Of a stretch of 64,000 bases of DNA, positions 1 to 9,052 are shown piece by piece. The notes under the pieces were generated by a model. The model saw only the letters and a list, made by a program, of their open reading frames with translations. It searched no databases and was not told the origin of the DNA. The DNA lies in the NCBI RefSeq assembly GCF_900114775.1, contig NZ_FOUE01000001.1:558001-622000 (forward strand), in the 5' to 3' direction. The stretch comes from Marinobacter zhejiangensis (GTDB taxonomy: Bacteria; Pseudomonadota; Gammaproteobacteria; Pseudomonadales; Oleiphilaceae). Position numbers and translations under genes: made by a program. The stretch's first letter is position 1. Each line of letters opens with the position of its first letter.

Positions 1-1457
1 TTGGGGTCCTCAGCCAGCACCGGGTACTGATAAGGCGACTGCTCTGGTGTTGTCACCATTGGGGGGCTGGTTATAACCGGAGGCAAATTCGGCTGAATCA
101 CATTGATGGTAATGGTTGCCGTTGCAGATAATTCACCGTCCGACACCTGATAAGTGAGCGTCTCCACACCTTCGAAATCCGGGGCCGGGGTATAGAACAG
201 ATCCGGGGCATCGCCGGTCATCGTCCCGTGGGAAGGGCTATCCAGCAGACTGTAGACCAGCTCATCGCTATCAATATCGCTGCCCACCAGCATGATTGCC
301 ACCGGATCACCGCCCTCAGTTTCAGCGTAAACATCTTCCGCCACGGGAGGGTCATTCACAGGAATAATCGTCAAACCATGCACTGCTGGTGCTGAATCAA
401 GCTCACCATCGTTGGCAACGTAGGTCAGTTGATCTGGGCCAAAGTAGTTCTCATCAGGCAGATAGGCATAACCTGTAGCAGTTTCCACGACCGATCCATG
501 GGTTGGCGCAACGACTACGGTAAAGGTGAGCGGTGATTCCTCAATATCAGACCCCGAAAACTGCAGAGGGATTAGCGTGTCTTCAGGGCCACTGGCATGA
601 GCAGGGGTGGCGACAGGCGCATCGTTGACCGGTGTGACATCGATGGTCACCGTTGCCATTCCGGACAGCTGTTCATCATCGTGCACCTGGAAGGTCAGGC
701 TATCCGGGCCGTAATAATTGGCGTGGGGGCTGTAGATCACCTGGCCATTGTTGTGCTCAATGACACCATGCTGGGGTGCACTCAGGACCTCAAAGTTGAG
801 CTCGTCGCCATCAGCATCCTGTGCCTGCAACAAGAAGTCGAGAGGGGTATCTTCAGGTGTTGTAACCTGGCTGTCCAAGGCTTCGGGTCTTACGTTGTAG
901 CAGCGGGTAAACCTTTCAAACGTGAAGCTGATATAACCCTGACCACTAAGCTTGTAGTCCGTCAGCCGAACTACCGCAAACTGGGCTACTCCGTAATCCA
1001 GGTTGGCTCCCTGGCCGGAATATTCACCCCAAACCGGAATAATAATGTTGTCGCCCAGCAGGGCATCGAGATTGGATCGAATGCCGCGGCTATTCATTAC
1101 GCCTGGCGCACCTTCGACCAAGTCACCAATATTCAATTGGTGATCGGACGCACGGCCCGGGTTGATGTAGGTACGACTGGTTCCAGGCGGAACCAAGGCG
1201 GCCGCCAGCAAAGGCGCATCATTATCACCCTGCCACGTCAGCCAATTGTATTGGCCTGGGCCTGTACCGAGGGGGATATTCTGAAAGGTTTGTCCGGGAA
1301 TCGCCGAATCCAGCAGTGAGCTGGAAACCGTCAGAGGGTAGAGAGAGCAGAAATCCGGGCTGATAACGATGTCTTCTGTCTCCCGGAATGTTCCCGCAGA
1401 AACGGACCCAGCAGACACAACGAACCACGCAAAAGCCAGCCCTAAAGCGAACTTCAT
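1..1457 (-). CDS. secreted cadherin/Ig-like tandem-repeat protein, 3' end cut by window edge
   Basis: The minus-strand frame opens with an ATG at 1457 and stays open to base 1, so about 485 N-terminal residues are seen and the C-terminus lies outside. Residues 1-22 form a signal peptide (MKFALGLAFAWFVVSAGSVS then AG). Residues about 23-190 are a unique domain with two cysteines and no family I recognise. From about 190 onward at least three repeats of roughly 95 residues follow, each with a PEDT-type start, a Y-x-GPDxLTY-type strand, a DGEL turn and a closing NDAPVA or NDPPVA. These are hallmarks of cadherin-like/Big_9 repeats of large exported adhesins. Acidic residues at repeat borders suggest calcium binding (inference). 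Secretion route and total size cannot be judged here. Confidence 0.8.
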   Translation of the reverse strand, partial: MKFALGLAFAWFVVSAGSVSAGTFRETEDIVISPDFCSLYPLTVSSSLLDSAIPGQTFQNIPLGTGPGQYNWLTWQGDNDAPLLAAALVPPGTSRTYINPGRASDHQLNIGDLVEGAPGVMNSRGIRSNLDALLGDNIIIPVWGEYSGQGANLDYGVAQFAVVRLTDYKLSGQGYISFTFERFTRCYNVRPEALDSQVTTPEDTPLDFLLQAQDADGDELNFEVLSAPQHGVIEHNNGQVIYSPHANYYGPDSLTFQVHDDEQLSGMATVTIDVTPVNDAPVATPAHASGPEDTLIPLQFSGSDIEESPLTFTVVVAPTHGSVVETATGYAYLPDENYFGPDQLTYVANDGELDSAPAVHGLTIIPVNDPPVAEDVYAETEGGDPVAIMLVGSDIDSDELVYSLLDSPSHGTMTGDAPDLFYTPAPDFEGVETLTYQVSDGELSATATITINVIQPNLPPVITSPPMVTTPEQSPYQYPVLAEDP

Positions 1458-1628
1458 AATCACAACTTCCCTGTCGGTTATGTGCACTACCTATGCACAA
1501 CTCATATGTGCAAAACTCATGCACTACTGCAAACGTTTCGCGAAACTAACAAATCGGCAAGAAACCTGCCCAGCAAAAAATCACAATCTTTCAAAATTTT
1601 ACAATATGTTACACCCATTCCGGGAGAC

Positions 1629-2057
1629 TCAACGCCGAAACTTCGTCTCCAGCACTACCGCCGAGTTGGTGCGTTCCACCCCCTCCAGGTTGCCGATGTC
1701 ATCCAGCACCGCACTCAACGCTTCCAAGGACTGAGCCTGAACTATGGCCAGCAGATCGTATTCGCCACTCACCGCATAGAGCTGGGCCACATTGGGAATC
1801 TGTTCCAGCGCACTGTTGGTACGGGCGGTGAGCTTCTGGTGAACCTTGATCGAGACGTGGGCTTCCACCTGGTTGGCGGTGTACTCGCCGCCCACTTCCA
1901 CGGAATACCCCTTGATGATGCCGCCGCTTTCCAGCCGAGCAATACGGTTTTGCACCGTCGAGCGGGAAAGATGCAGCGCCCTGGCCAGGTCGGAGACACT
2001 GGCCCGGGCATTCTGGCGCAGCAGGGCAATCAGCTGCTGATCCTGCTTGTTGATCAT
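1629..2057 (-). CDS. Lrp/AsnC family transcriptional regulator
   Basis: A 142-residue protein with the normal Lrp/AsnC layout. An N-terminal winged helix-turn-helix (VSDLARALHLSRSTVQNRI, about residues 20-38) is followed by a RAM-type ligand-sensing domain (about 65-135, with GEYDLLAIVQA). The ATG at 2057 gives the usual MINKQDQQLIALL family start; a TTG seven codons upstream is possible but less likely. It is divergent from astA, with 166 bases between the start codons, so it may control the arginine/lysine catabolism pair on the other strand. That is inference from position; the effector is unknown. Confidence 0.9.
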   Translation of the reverse strand: MINKQDQQLIALLRQNARASVSDLARALHLSRSTVQNRIARLESGGIIKGYSVEVGGEYTANQVEAHVSIKVHQKLTARTNSALEQIPNVAQLYAVSGEYDLLAIVQAQSLEALSAVLDDIGNLEGVERTNSAVVLETKFRR

Positions 2058-2223
2058 TTTGATAAACCAGGTCGTCAATTTGACTTATCAATACCACATA
2101 TCGATCAATTCGCAACTGCAATCTGAGCAACCCGCCCTTCATAATAACCTTATGTGATTGCCAAGGCCGACACTTCGGTCGTCCCATCGCCTGACCAGCG
2201 GTCCCAGACACGGAGCCAAGCCC

Positions 2224-3360
2224 ATGATCATCCGCCCGATTGCCCATCGAGACCTTCCTGCTTTGCAGCAGATTGCGGTCGAATCCGGTCCGGGGTTTAC
2301 CTCGTTGATCGACGATCACGATTTTCTCGTCAACAAGATCCAGCATTCCATCGACAGCTTTGCCCGAGACGTGGCGACCCCAGGCCAGGAAAGCTACCTG
2401 TTCGTTCTGGAAGACGAGGCCACCGGGGACTTCATGGGCACAACCGGCATTGAGGCATCGGTTGGGCTCAGCAGCCCGCTCTACCACTATCACCTGAGCC
2501 GGGTGGTGCATCATTCCCGCGAATTAAACCTGTTCAGCAGCGTTGAGGTGCTGAACATGTGCAACCACTACACCGGCTGCACAGAAATCTGCACCCTGTA
2601 CCTGCGCCCCAAGTTCCGTCGCGCCTACGCTGGCAAACTGCTGTCGAAGGTACGATTCCTGTTCATGGCCCTGCACCCGCAACGTTTCGCCGACACCGTG
2701 ATCGCGGAAATGCGTGGCGTCTCCAACGACGCCGATGAATCGCCCTTCTGGGACTGGCTGCGTGAGCACTTCGTCAACCTCGATTTTGCCACGGTGACCC
2801 AGCTCTCCGGCGCCGGCAACAAAGGCTTCATCGCCGAACTGATGCCCAAATACCCACTGTATACCAACCTGCTGAGCCACGACGCCCGTGCGGTGATTGG
2901 CGAGGTTCACCAGCACACCAAGCCCGCCCTGGCTATGCTTGAGAAGGAAGGTTTTCGCCACAAAGGCTATGTGGATTTGTTCGATGGCGGCCCCACCGTA
3001 GAGGCGGAGCGAGACCAGATCCTCAGTGTTGCCAGTTCCGTCAGCTGTCGGATTCAGGCCATTGCCCACGATACCGCCGTGCTCAACCGGGGCCCGGTCA
3101 GTGGCCGGGGCGATGTGCTGGCCATCGCCAACACCCGCACCACCGGCTTCCGTGCCACCGTGACCGACCAGGCCGTGTACCTGCCTGAACATAACGTGCT
3201 GCAGGTGCCCGCCGAACTGGCCAAAACCCTGGAGCTGGACGAGGGCGCCAGTGCCCGGTTTATCCGGCTTGCGGCGGCCAACACCGCCAGCCAACCCGTT
3301 TCCCACGACCAACAAGGGCTGGCACTGCCGCCCCAGAAGGAGTTCCGCTATGCACTCTGA
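2224..3360 (+). CDS. astA: arginine N-succinyltransferase AstA
   Basis: AstA transfers succinyl from succinyl-CoA to the alpha-amino group of arginine, the first step of the cytosolic AST arginine degradation pathway. The 378-residue product matches the family throughout: N-terminal MIIRPIAHRDLPALQQIA, LYLRPKFRRAYAGKLLSK in the acyltransferase core, then FIAELMPKYPLY, VIGEVHQHTKPA and DLFDGGPTVEAE. It is about 30 residues longer than E. coli AstA because of a C-terminal tail. The ATG at 2224 is chosen because it gives the canonical N-terminus; an upstream in-frame start at 2158 would add unrelated residues. The other ast genes are not in the window. The stop overlaps the start of the downstream DUF1338 gene by 11 bases, implying coupled translation. 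Confidence 0.94.
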   Translation: MIIRPIAHRDLPALQQIAVESGPGFTSLIDDHDFLVNKIQHSIDSFARDVATPGQESYLFVLEDEATGDFMGTTGIEASVGLSSPLYHYHLSRVVHHSRELNLFSSVEVLNMCNHYTGCTEICTLYLRPKFRRAYAGKLLSKVRFLFMALHPQRFADTVIAEMRGVSNDADESPFWDWLREHFVNLDFATVTQLSGAGNKGFIAELMPKYPLYTNLLSHDARAVIGEVHQHTKPALAMLEKEGFRHKGYVDLFDGGPTVEAERDQILSVASSVSCRIQAIAHDTAVLNRGPVSGRGDVLAIANTRTTGFRATVTDQAVYLPEHNVLQVPAELAKTLELDEGASARFIRLAAANTASQPVSHDQQGLALPPQKEFRYAL

Positions 3361-4171
3361 CCGCAACACCCTGTTTCGCGACCTGTGGGACAACTACAAG
3401 GCGGTGACCCCTTCGGCCGACAGGATCCACCAACTGCTCGGGGATACCCAGGGCGACGATATCGTTAACGACCACATTGCCTTGCGCACCTTCAACCTGG
3501 GCAAGGTCGGCCTCGAAAAACTCGCGGCCCACTTCCTGGCACTGGGCTACCGGGAGGGTGGCGAGTACCACTTTGAAGCCAAGAAGCTCTACGCCAAACA
3601 TTACGAACACCCGGATCCCACGGCTCCGAAAGTGTTCATTTCAGAGCTGCTGGTCGAGGCATTCTCACCGGAGTTGCAGGCCATCGTCAGGGAACTGGTC
3701 GCCCAGGTACCGGAAGACGCCGTCACCGCCGACAACTTCCTGTACTCGGGTACCCACTGGAACGTGGACTACGCCACCTACCAGCGTCTGTTGGAAGAAA
3801 GCGAGTACGCCGCGTGGCTCGCAGCCTGGGGCTACCGCGCCAATCACTTTACGGTGAACATCAACCTGCTGGCCAAGTTCGACTCCGTGGCAGAGGTCAA
3901 TGAGGTTTTGAAAGCCAACGGCTTTGCGGTGAACAGCTCTGGCGGCGAGATCAAGGGCTCCCCGCAGGATCTGCTTGAGCAGTCGTCCACCATGGCGGAC
4001 AAGGCCGAGGTGCGATTCAGCGACCGTACCGTGGCCATTCCCAGCTGCTTCTATGAATTTGCCAAGCGCTATCCGAAAGCCGACGGTGAACTTTACAGCG
4101 GTTTTGTTGCCGCCTCCGCCGACAAGATCTTTGAGAGTACCGATGCCAGTGGTGCGGCCGTCGGCATGTAA
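3350..4171 (+). CDS. DUF1338 protein, probable 2-oxoadipate dioxygenase/decarboxylase-like enzyme
   Basis: This 273-residue protein belongs to DUF1338, the HglS/YdcJ family. Characterised members are Fe(II) enzymes that convert 2-oxoadipate to 2-hydroxyglutarate in lysine breakdown. Candidate metal-binding histidines lie in NDHIALRTFN (about residue 43) and GYRANHFTVNIN (about 165), and a glutamate lies in FYEFAKRYP near the C-terminus. It is the short form of the family; Pseudomonas HglS is much longer. The ATG at 3350 lies inside the end of astA (ATGCACTCTGA), so the two genes are translationally coupled. Pairing with arginine succinyltransferase suggests a role in basic amino-acid catabolism, but the exact substrate is not proven by sequence. 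Confidence 0.8.
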   Translation: MHSDRNTLFRDLWDNYKAVTPSADRIHQLLGDTQGDDIVNDHIALRTFNLGKVGLEKLAAHFLALGYREGGEYHFEAKKLYAKHYEHPDPTAPKVFISELLVEAFSPELQAIVRELVAQVPEDAVTADNFLYSGTHWNVDYATYQRLLEESEYAAWLAAWGYRANHFTVNINLLAKFDSVAEVNEVLKANGFAVNSSGGEIKGSPQDLLEQSSTMADKAEVRFSDRTVAIPSCFYEFAKRYPKADGELYSGFVAASADKIFESTDASGAAVGM

Positions 4172-4217
4172 GTAGCCGTTAAGAACCTGTCACCAGCAGA
4201 AGATGATATCCGCCCAG

Positions 4218-4240
4218 CCCCCTCACCGAAAGCGAGGGGG
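4218..4240. terminator. candidate terminator hairpin between convergent genes
   Basis: CCCCCTC (4218-4224) pairs with GAGGGGG (4234-4240) across a 9-base loop. It sits between the stop of the DUF1338 gene and the end of the convergent small gene at 4249. There is no clear T tract, so termination efficiency is uncertain. Confidence 0.4.
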
Positions 4241-4248
4241 TCAGCCTG

Positions 4249-4458
4249 TCAGGACTTGCGGTAATCGGCGTCAACCCAGCAGCGGGGCAGCGGCTCCCCG
4301 GACGGAAACACCAACGTATTCTTGTCGTAAGGCTCCGGATCCTGGGCTTCTTCACCGAAATGCAGGCAGCCGGTCACCCGACTCTCAAACGGATTGAACA
4401 GTGCGCCAAGGTCCAGGACCTCGATCATATGACCAGTAGATTGTTCAGCCAGCAGCAT
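4249..4458 (-). CDS. small conserved protein of the acetyltransferase-annotated family
   Basis: A 69-residue protein starting MLLAEQSTGHMIEVLDLGAL and ending PRCWVDADYRKS. Similar small proteins in pseudomonads carry ...VLD..ALFDP..SRV.GR.H.GEE.QDP..F.K..LVFPSGE.LPRCW.D..Y and are often labelled acetyltransferase without evidence. I regard it as a conserved protein of unknown function. The start at 4458 is supported by a strong ribosome binding site (GGGGGAGGG, 4 bases before the ATG). The longer reading frame up to 4614 lacks such support. Confidence 0.75.
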   Translation of the reverse strand: MLLAEQSTGHMIEVLDLGALFNPFESRVTGCLHFGEEAQDPEPYDKNTLVFPSGEPLPRCWVDADYRKS

Positions 4459-4688
4459 GGTGCCCTCCCCCATTGATTGCCCGCCAGACATTGGCGCCAT
4501 AGATAGAGCATAGACCCGATTTTGCTTTCGGGAATCCCGCCACCATGTCACAACCGCCACTCCTGCTCCGTCTAGTCTTTGAAACCAATCAAACAGGAGA
4601 GGAGCCCCATGCAATCACACCAGAAGGCAGGCGCCCGTTGCCGCGGTATACTTAACCGGGACGGACAGGTAACCAGGGAGCGGGTGTT

Positions 4689-5591
4689 ATGACAGAAACC
4701 TCACTGAGCGCGTTCGAGAGCCACCGGAACTACCTGATGGCACTGGCCTACCGCATGCTGGGCTCGGTTAGCGAGGCGGAAGATATCCTGCAGGACGCCT
4801 GGTTGCGCTGGCATCACAGCGACTGCGCTGGCGTGCGCAACCCCCGGGCCTACCTTGCGCAAGTGGTCAGCCGCCTGTGCCTGGACCGATGGAACGAAGC
4901 CAGCCGACGCCGGGAAACCTACGTCGGCCCCTGGCTGCCGGAGCCGCTGGCCGTTGCCGCCGAAACACCCTCCCCTGAAGACAGCCTGGACTGGGATGTC
5001 TCCTACGCCCTGATGCTCGCCCTGGAACGCCTGTCGCCCCTGGAAAGAGCGGCCTTTCTGCTGCACGACGTGTTCGGCGTGGGATTTGCCGAAGTCGCCG
5101 AAACCCTGGCCCGAAGCGAGCCCGCCTGCCGCCAGCTGGCGAAACGGGCTCGCAGCCATATACGCCGTGGACGCCCCCGATTTGAGGTAACCTCGACGGA
5201 CAATCGCCGGATCGCAGAGGCTTTCTTCACGGCGTCCCGACAGGGGGATGAGTCGGTCCTGCGCGACTTGCTGGCCGATCACGCCATGCTACACAGCGAC
5301 GGCGGAGGTGTGCGCTATGCCGCTCTGCGGGTCATTACCGGAGCCGACAAACTGACTCGCCTGTTTGCAGCCCTGTCGCGAAAAACCGGCGCACCCGAGC
5401 CACTGTGGGCACGCTTCCTGATGATCAACGGCCTACCCGGCCTGCTGACACTTGAACAGGACGGACTTCCGCAAACCGTTGCCGTGGACATTCGAAACGG
5501 CCAGGTCCGGCACATTTACCTCACCCGCAACCCCGCCAAATTGCTCCACCTCAGCGCCCTGATGCCAGACAGCCCCTCGCCCCTGCACTGA
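4689..5591 (+). CDS. ECF41-type RNA polymerase sigma factor with SnoaL-like C-terminal domain
   Basis: A 300-residue sigma factor. Sigma2 (AYRMLGSVSEAEDILQDAWL, about 17-36) is followed by the linker YVGPWLPEP characteristic of ECF41 (SigJ-like) factors, then sigma4 (about 105-160, with FLLHDVFGVGFAEVAETLA). The C-terminal third (about 180-290) is the SnoaL-like extension with DGGG (here DGGGVR) and a terminal RNPAKL resembling the NPDKL motif. In characterised ECF41 members this extension modulates sigma activity in cis instead of a membrane anti-sigma factor. The usual partner, a carboxymuconolactone decarboxylase or oxidoreductase target gene, is not adjacent; the target here is unknown. 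Confidence 0.9.
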   Translation: MTETSLSAFESHRNYLMALAYRMLGSVSEAEDILQDAWLRWHHSDCAGVRNPRAYLAQVVSRLCLDRWNEASRRRETYVGPWLPEPLAVAAETPSPEDSLDWDVSYALMLALERLSPLERAAFLLHDVFGVGFAEVAETLARSEPACRQLAKRARSHIRRGRPRFEVTSTDNRRIAEAFFTASRQGDESVLRDLLADHAMLHSDGGGVRYAALRVITGADKLTRLFAALSRKTGAPEPLWARFLMINGLPGLLTLEQDGLPQTVAVDIRNGQVRHIYLTRNPAKLLHLSALMPDSPSPLH

Positions 5592-5682
5592 ATGAACAGG
5601 CATTTTCGCGAAAATCGACTACGCTGGTGTTCAGTTGGCATGCATTCCAATACACGTCAGGGTAAGGGAGATTGCGGGTCAC

Positions 5683-6924
5683 ATGGCCAAACATACCCAG
5701 TGGGTCGATTCCGCGTTGGCACCACCACCTTTCCAGCGGGCCCATCTCAACGGCGAGGCCCTGCAGGAACTTCACCGCAAACGCTGGGGGCAGGCCCGGG
5801 TACGGCGCTGCCAGATCAACGGCCAGGATTGGGTAGTCAAGGATTTTGCCGAAAGCACGGTGGCCCGTTTTCTCTGGGGACGCTGGTTACTGGCTCGGGA
5901 ACTGAGGGCCCTGCAACGGCTGGAAACCGTCCCTGGTGTGCCCCGGGACGCCTTCCGGCTGGACCGTGATGCCATTGCCTACCGCTATGTCGCCGGAGAA
6001 ACCTTGCGGGCACTGCGGACTCGGCGAGCCAAGGTGCCTGACAACTTTTTCCCACAATTGGAAACCACCGTTGAACAGATGCACCAAGCCGGCATCGCCC
6101 ATCTGGACCTGGGTAACCTGCGCAATATTCTGAGCGTCCAGGGCCAGCCCCACCTCATCGACTTCGGCTCGTGCCTGTTTCTGGACAACCTGCCAGCCCC
6201 CCTGAGCCGGCGAGCCTGCCAGGTCGACCGCTCCCGGCTCTACAAGTGCTGGGCCCAGCTTTCACCAACGACACTGGGGTCGGTGCGAGCCCGTTACCTG
6301 GCCGACCATTACCATAAACACCACTTCAAACCGAAACACTGGGGTAGCCAAATGCTGACCGCCGTTCGCCAGAGCTTTCACAATCCGTCGTTTCGCCGCT
6401 GGTTCCGGAAATCCAGGGTTCTGCTTGGCATTCTGCTGCTGGTTCTGGTCATGAGCCAGATCAAGGCCGCGTGGTATTGGCCCGGCGCAGCGATCGCCAC
6501 CGTTGGAGCTCTCCTCCAGGCCTGGTGCTTTGCCTGCATCGACACCCAGACCACCCTAGCCGACCGGGGCCCCTATAGCCTGGTTCGCAATCCCCAGTAC
6601 ATCACGCGCTTTTTCCTCATACTCGGGATCGTGCTGATGACCGGCAACCCCTGGCTGGTGGCCGGAACCGCCGTGCTCTATTACTTCTATGCGGTCACCC
6701 GCGTCGAGCGGGAGGAAGCGCTACTCCCCGAAGCCCTGGGGGACGATTACCGGGACTATTGCAACCGGGTGCCCCGCTTCCTGCCCCGTCTTGGCAAACT
6801 CAGCCGCCAGCAACTTTGGCACTGGAACCCCCAGGCCTTTCGCAAGAACCACGGCCTTGCCAACCTTGCCACGGTCTTCACCGCACTGGCCCTGCTGTAC
6901 GTCTGGGCATTCCTGGTGAGTTAA
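5683..6924 (+). CDS. RIO/LPS-kinase-like domain fused to an isoprenylcysteine methyltransferase-like membrane domain
   Basis: A 413-residue fusion. Residues about 40-220 look like a small kinase of the RIO/Kdo-kinase type: a possible ATP lysine in WVVKDFAES, catalytic HLDLGNLRN and a metal-binding HLIDFGSC. Residues about 245-400 are membrane-embedded: hydrophobic stretches LLGILLLVLVMSQ, AAIATVGALLQAWCF and FFLILGIVLMTG, with DRGPYSLVRNPQY and a late VEREE...Y..Y pattern typical of PEMT/ICMT methyltransferases. A last hydrophobic helix ends the protein. The start at 5683 follows a purine-rich AAGGGAG; the frame opens further upstream without support. It stands alone between the sigma factor and a convergent patatin. 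The fusion is seen directly; its substrate is unknown. Confidence 0.75.
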   Translation: MAKHTQWVDSALAPPPFQRAHLNGEALQELHRKRWGQARVRRCQINGQDWVVKDFAESTVARFLWGRWLLARELRALQRLETVPGVPRDAFRLDRDAIAYRYVAGETLRALRTRRAKVPDNFFPQLETTVEQMHQAGIAHLDLGNLRNILSVQGQPHLIDFGSCLFLDNLPAPLSRRACQVDRSRLYKCWAQLSPTTLGSVRARYLADHYHKHHFKPKHWGSQMLTAVRQSFHNPSFRRWFRKSRVLLGILLLVLVMSQIKAAWYWPGAAIATVGALLQAWCFACIDTQTTLADRGPYSLVRNPQYITRFFLILGIVLMTGNPWLVAGTAVLYYFYAVTRVEREEALLPEALGDDYRDYCNRVPRFLPRLGKLSRQQLWHWNPQAFRKNHGLANLATVFTALALLYVWAFLVS

Positions 6925-6940
6925 CCTGCCCCGCAGGGCG

Positions 6941-9052
6941 TTAAGCCCGGCCAGGAGCAACCGCAGCCTCATCATCGCGGCTGCTGGACAACCACTGGAA
7001 CAGCCCGGAAAAATCCCGTGGCTGGGCAGCCAGCAACTTGGACATGAGTTCCAGACCCAGCTGGCGATAACTGTCAAACTGCATCTCGTCAAAGAACTGA
7101 TCGGTCGTAGTCTGGTCAGGGAAACTGGGGTTGGCGCGCCAGTAGGCGTAGATGTCCGCACTCAAGCCAGTACACAGGGCGGCCCGCAGGTACAGGATGT
7201 CGCCCTCCGAGCCATCGGCATAACGCACCTTGCCGGTCGCCCAGGCCCGGGACATCATGCCGTCGCCGTTCTTGCGGGTCAGGTCATCGGCACACAATTC
7301 CACCTCTGCCCCAAAGTCTGCCCTTACCCGCTGGATCGCCCGGCCCAGATCAAACAGGGTGTCACTGGGGTCAGCACCGGCGTCGCATACCACCAGGTAA
7401 CGGCACTGCCGCCGGACCAGCTCATACAGCCCCAGATTCTCGAAGTGACCGCCATCCGACAGGTGAACTTCGGACCGAGTTTCCGACAACCCCAGTCCGA
7501 ACATTTCCCGGAACATGTACCGGTACCAACCCGGGAGCCAGGGCCGCTGCCGCTCCATCCTGGGGTTACGGGTCCAGAAACCCAGCCGCGCATTGATCAG
7601 GGTCATCAGGAAGCTGAGTGCCCGTGAACGGGTGACGTAGGTATTGGGATCAACCGCCGCCCCGGATACTGAAAAGGCGGTGGAAAGGGTCAGCTCCCCG
7701 TCCAGGTAATCCGACGTGCGACGATAGCCGGTTGCCGTTGAGCCGCAGTAGACCGGGCTCAGCACCATCGACTCCCCTTCCCGGCTGCGTAACTTCTCAC
7801 GGTGGGAGTTGGTGGTGTTCAGGGTGGTGTTGATCAGGTGCAGAGGGCCGCCGGAGCCCGCCTGCATTTCAGTCAGGCGGAAATGCAGCGGGTCCACCGG
7901 CCAGTCGGACCTGGGCTCCGCTGACTCTGGTTCGGCAACAACAGGCAGGTACGCGTCGGCCAGCCGGCCCCGGTAGAAGCTGTGCAGGGACAGGGTATTG
8001 ACGTTGCCGATCAGGGCCAGCGTCAGCGACAAGCCCAGCCAGCCAAAAAACAGGCTCGACCCCACCAGTTGGGTGTGGGCACAGATGTGGTAAAGCAGGG
8101 TCAGGAAACCGAACACCAGCAACGACAGCCCTGTGACCGCGAGGGCACCCCCGGTCTTGTTCGCGGCCCGCAACGACAGCAGCCCGCTGACAATGGGTAC
8201 GAGGTAGGTGAAATGGCGGGTCAACCCGGCCAGCCCCTGGTGGTCAAAGTAGTGCAGCACCGTCTCTTCAAGCTCGGTGAAGACCGGAAGCAGGCCCACG
8301 CCCAACGCCATAATGGCGACCGCCAGAAACTGCCCCATCAGTGAGCGGATACGGCGCTCAGGAATCCACTCCAGCACGCGGCTGGAGGATGTCACCAGCA
8401 CAAACAGCAGCATGCTTGCCAGGTACAGGGCCAACGCTGCCGCCCCCAGAATCAGCAGCAGCATGAAGCCATCGTGACCAACAATCCCGCCGGCCCCTGG
8501 CAGGTGCAGCCAGGCCGGCCAGTCAACGGCCCACCAGTCGGTACTGGCCACCGCCACCACCCCGAGCAGTATCGGCAACAGCACCAACAGGTTAAGCAGG
8601 GTTCCGCTCAGGATCGACGCCCCCAGGGTCCAGCCCGATATGCCCTTGCCGTTGATCAGGTAGTTGCCATGGGCTCGCAGCCAATCCAGTACGGTGCCTT
8701 CGCCATTGGCCAGGGGAGCGCCACCCACATCGCGGTGCTCCCGCACCGGGAAATGGGCCCGTAACCAGCTCAGGCACGAAGCGATGTAACCACCGCCCGA
8801 AACTGAGGACAGATAATCCACCTGGTGCAGCAGCTTGCCGCGGGCCAAGGCCTGCAACACCCCGAGGTTGAAGGTGGCAGATCGGATTCCTCCACCCGAC
8901 AGCGCCAGCCCCACCACCGGGGCGTCATCTGGCATCTCTCCGGTTGCCCGGCGACGCGCCCTCAACCAGCCCTTCTCAGCCTCCAGCACTTCACTGAAGT
9001 CATCGGTGAACGGGTGCCCGCTGCAAGGAGGAGGCGATGTGCGGGCGTTCAC
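6941..9052 (-). CDS. membrane-anchored patatin-like phospholipase
   Basis: A 703-residue protein with a patatin catalytic domain split by a membrane region. The N-terminal part has the glycine-rich oxyanion loop (GLALSGGGIRSATFNLG, about 47-63) and nucleophile motif SSVSGGG (Ser about 84). About residues 150-370 hold several hydrophobic helices such as LLVLLPILLGVVAVA and LLLILGAAALALYLASMLLF. The catalytic Asp motif LSDGGHFENLG is near residue 530, giving a Ser-Asp dyad. Such enzymes hydrolyse acyl esters of membrane lipids. Its ATG overlaps the TGA of the upstream cytochrome gene (ATGA at 9049-9052), so it is the last gene of a three-gene operon. Substrate specificity cannot be read from sequence. 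Confidence 0.88.
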   Translation of the reverse strand: MNARTSPPPCSGHPFTDDFSEVLEAEKGWLRARRRATGEMPDDAPVVGLALSGGGIRSATFNLGVLQALARGKLLHQVDYLSSVSGGGYIASCLSWLRAHFPVREHRDVGGAPLANGEGTVLDWLRAHGNYLINGKGISGWTLGASILSGTLLNLLVLLPILLGVVAVASTDWWAVDWPAWLHLPGAGGIVGHDGFMLLLILGAAALALYLASMLLFVLVTSSSRVLEWIPERRIRSLMGQFLAVAIMALGVGLLPVFTELEETVLHYFDHQGLAGLTRHFTYLVPIVSGLLSLRAANKTGGALAVTGLSLLVFGFLTLLYHICAHTQLVGSSLFFGWLGLSLTLALIGNVNTLSLHSFYRGRLADAYLPVVAEPESAEPRSDWPVDPLHFRLTEMQAGSGGPLHLINTTLNTTNSHREKLRSREGESMVLSPVYCGSTATGYRRTSDYLDGELTLSTAFSVSGAAVDPNTYVTRSRALSFLMTLINARLGFWTRNPRMERQRPWLPGWYRYMFREMFGLGLSETRSEVHLSDGGHFENLGLYELVRRQCRYLVVCDAGADPSDTLFDLGRAIQRVRADFGAEVELCADDLTRKNGDGMMSRAWATGKVRYADGSEGDILYLRAALCTGLSADIYAYWRANPSFPDQTTTDQFFDEMQFDSYRQLGLELMSKLLAAQPRDFSGLFQWLSSSRDDEAAVAPGRA

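Noticed and set aside
597..1319. 240-residue plus-strand frame
   Set aside because: Antisense to the repeat protein, whose reading frame has a signal peptide and regular repeats.
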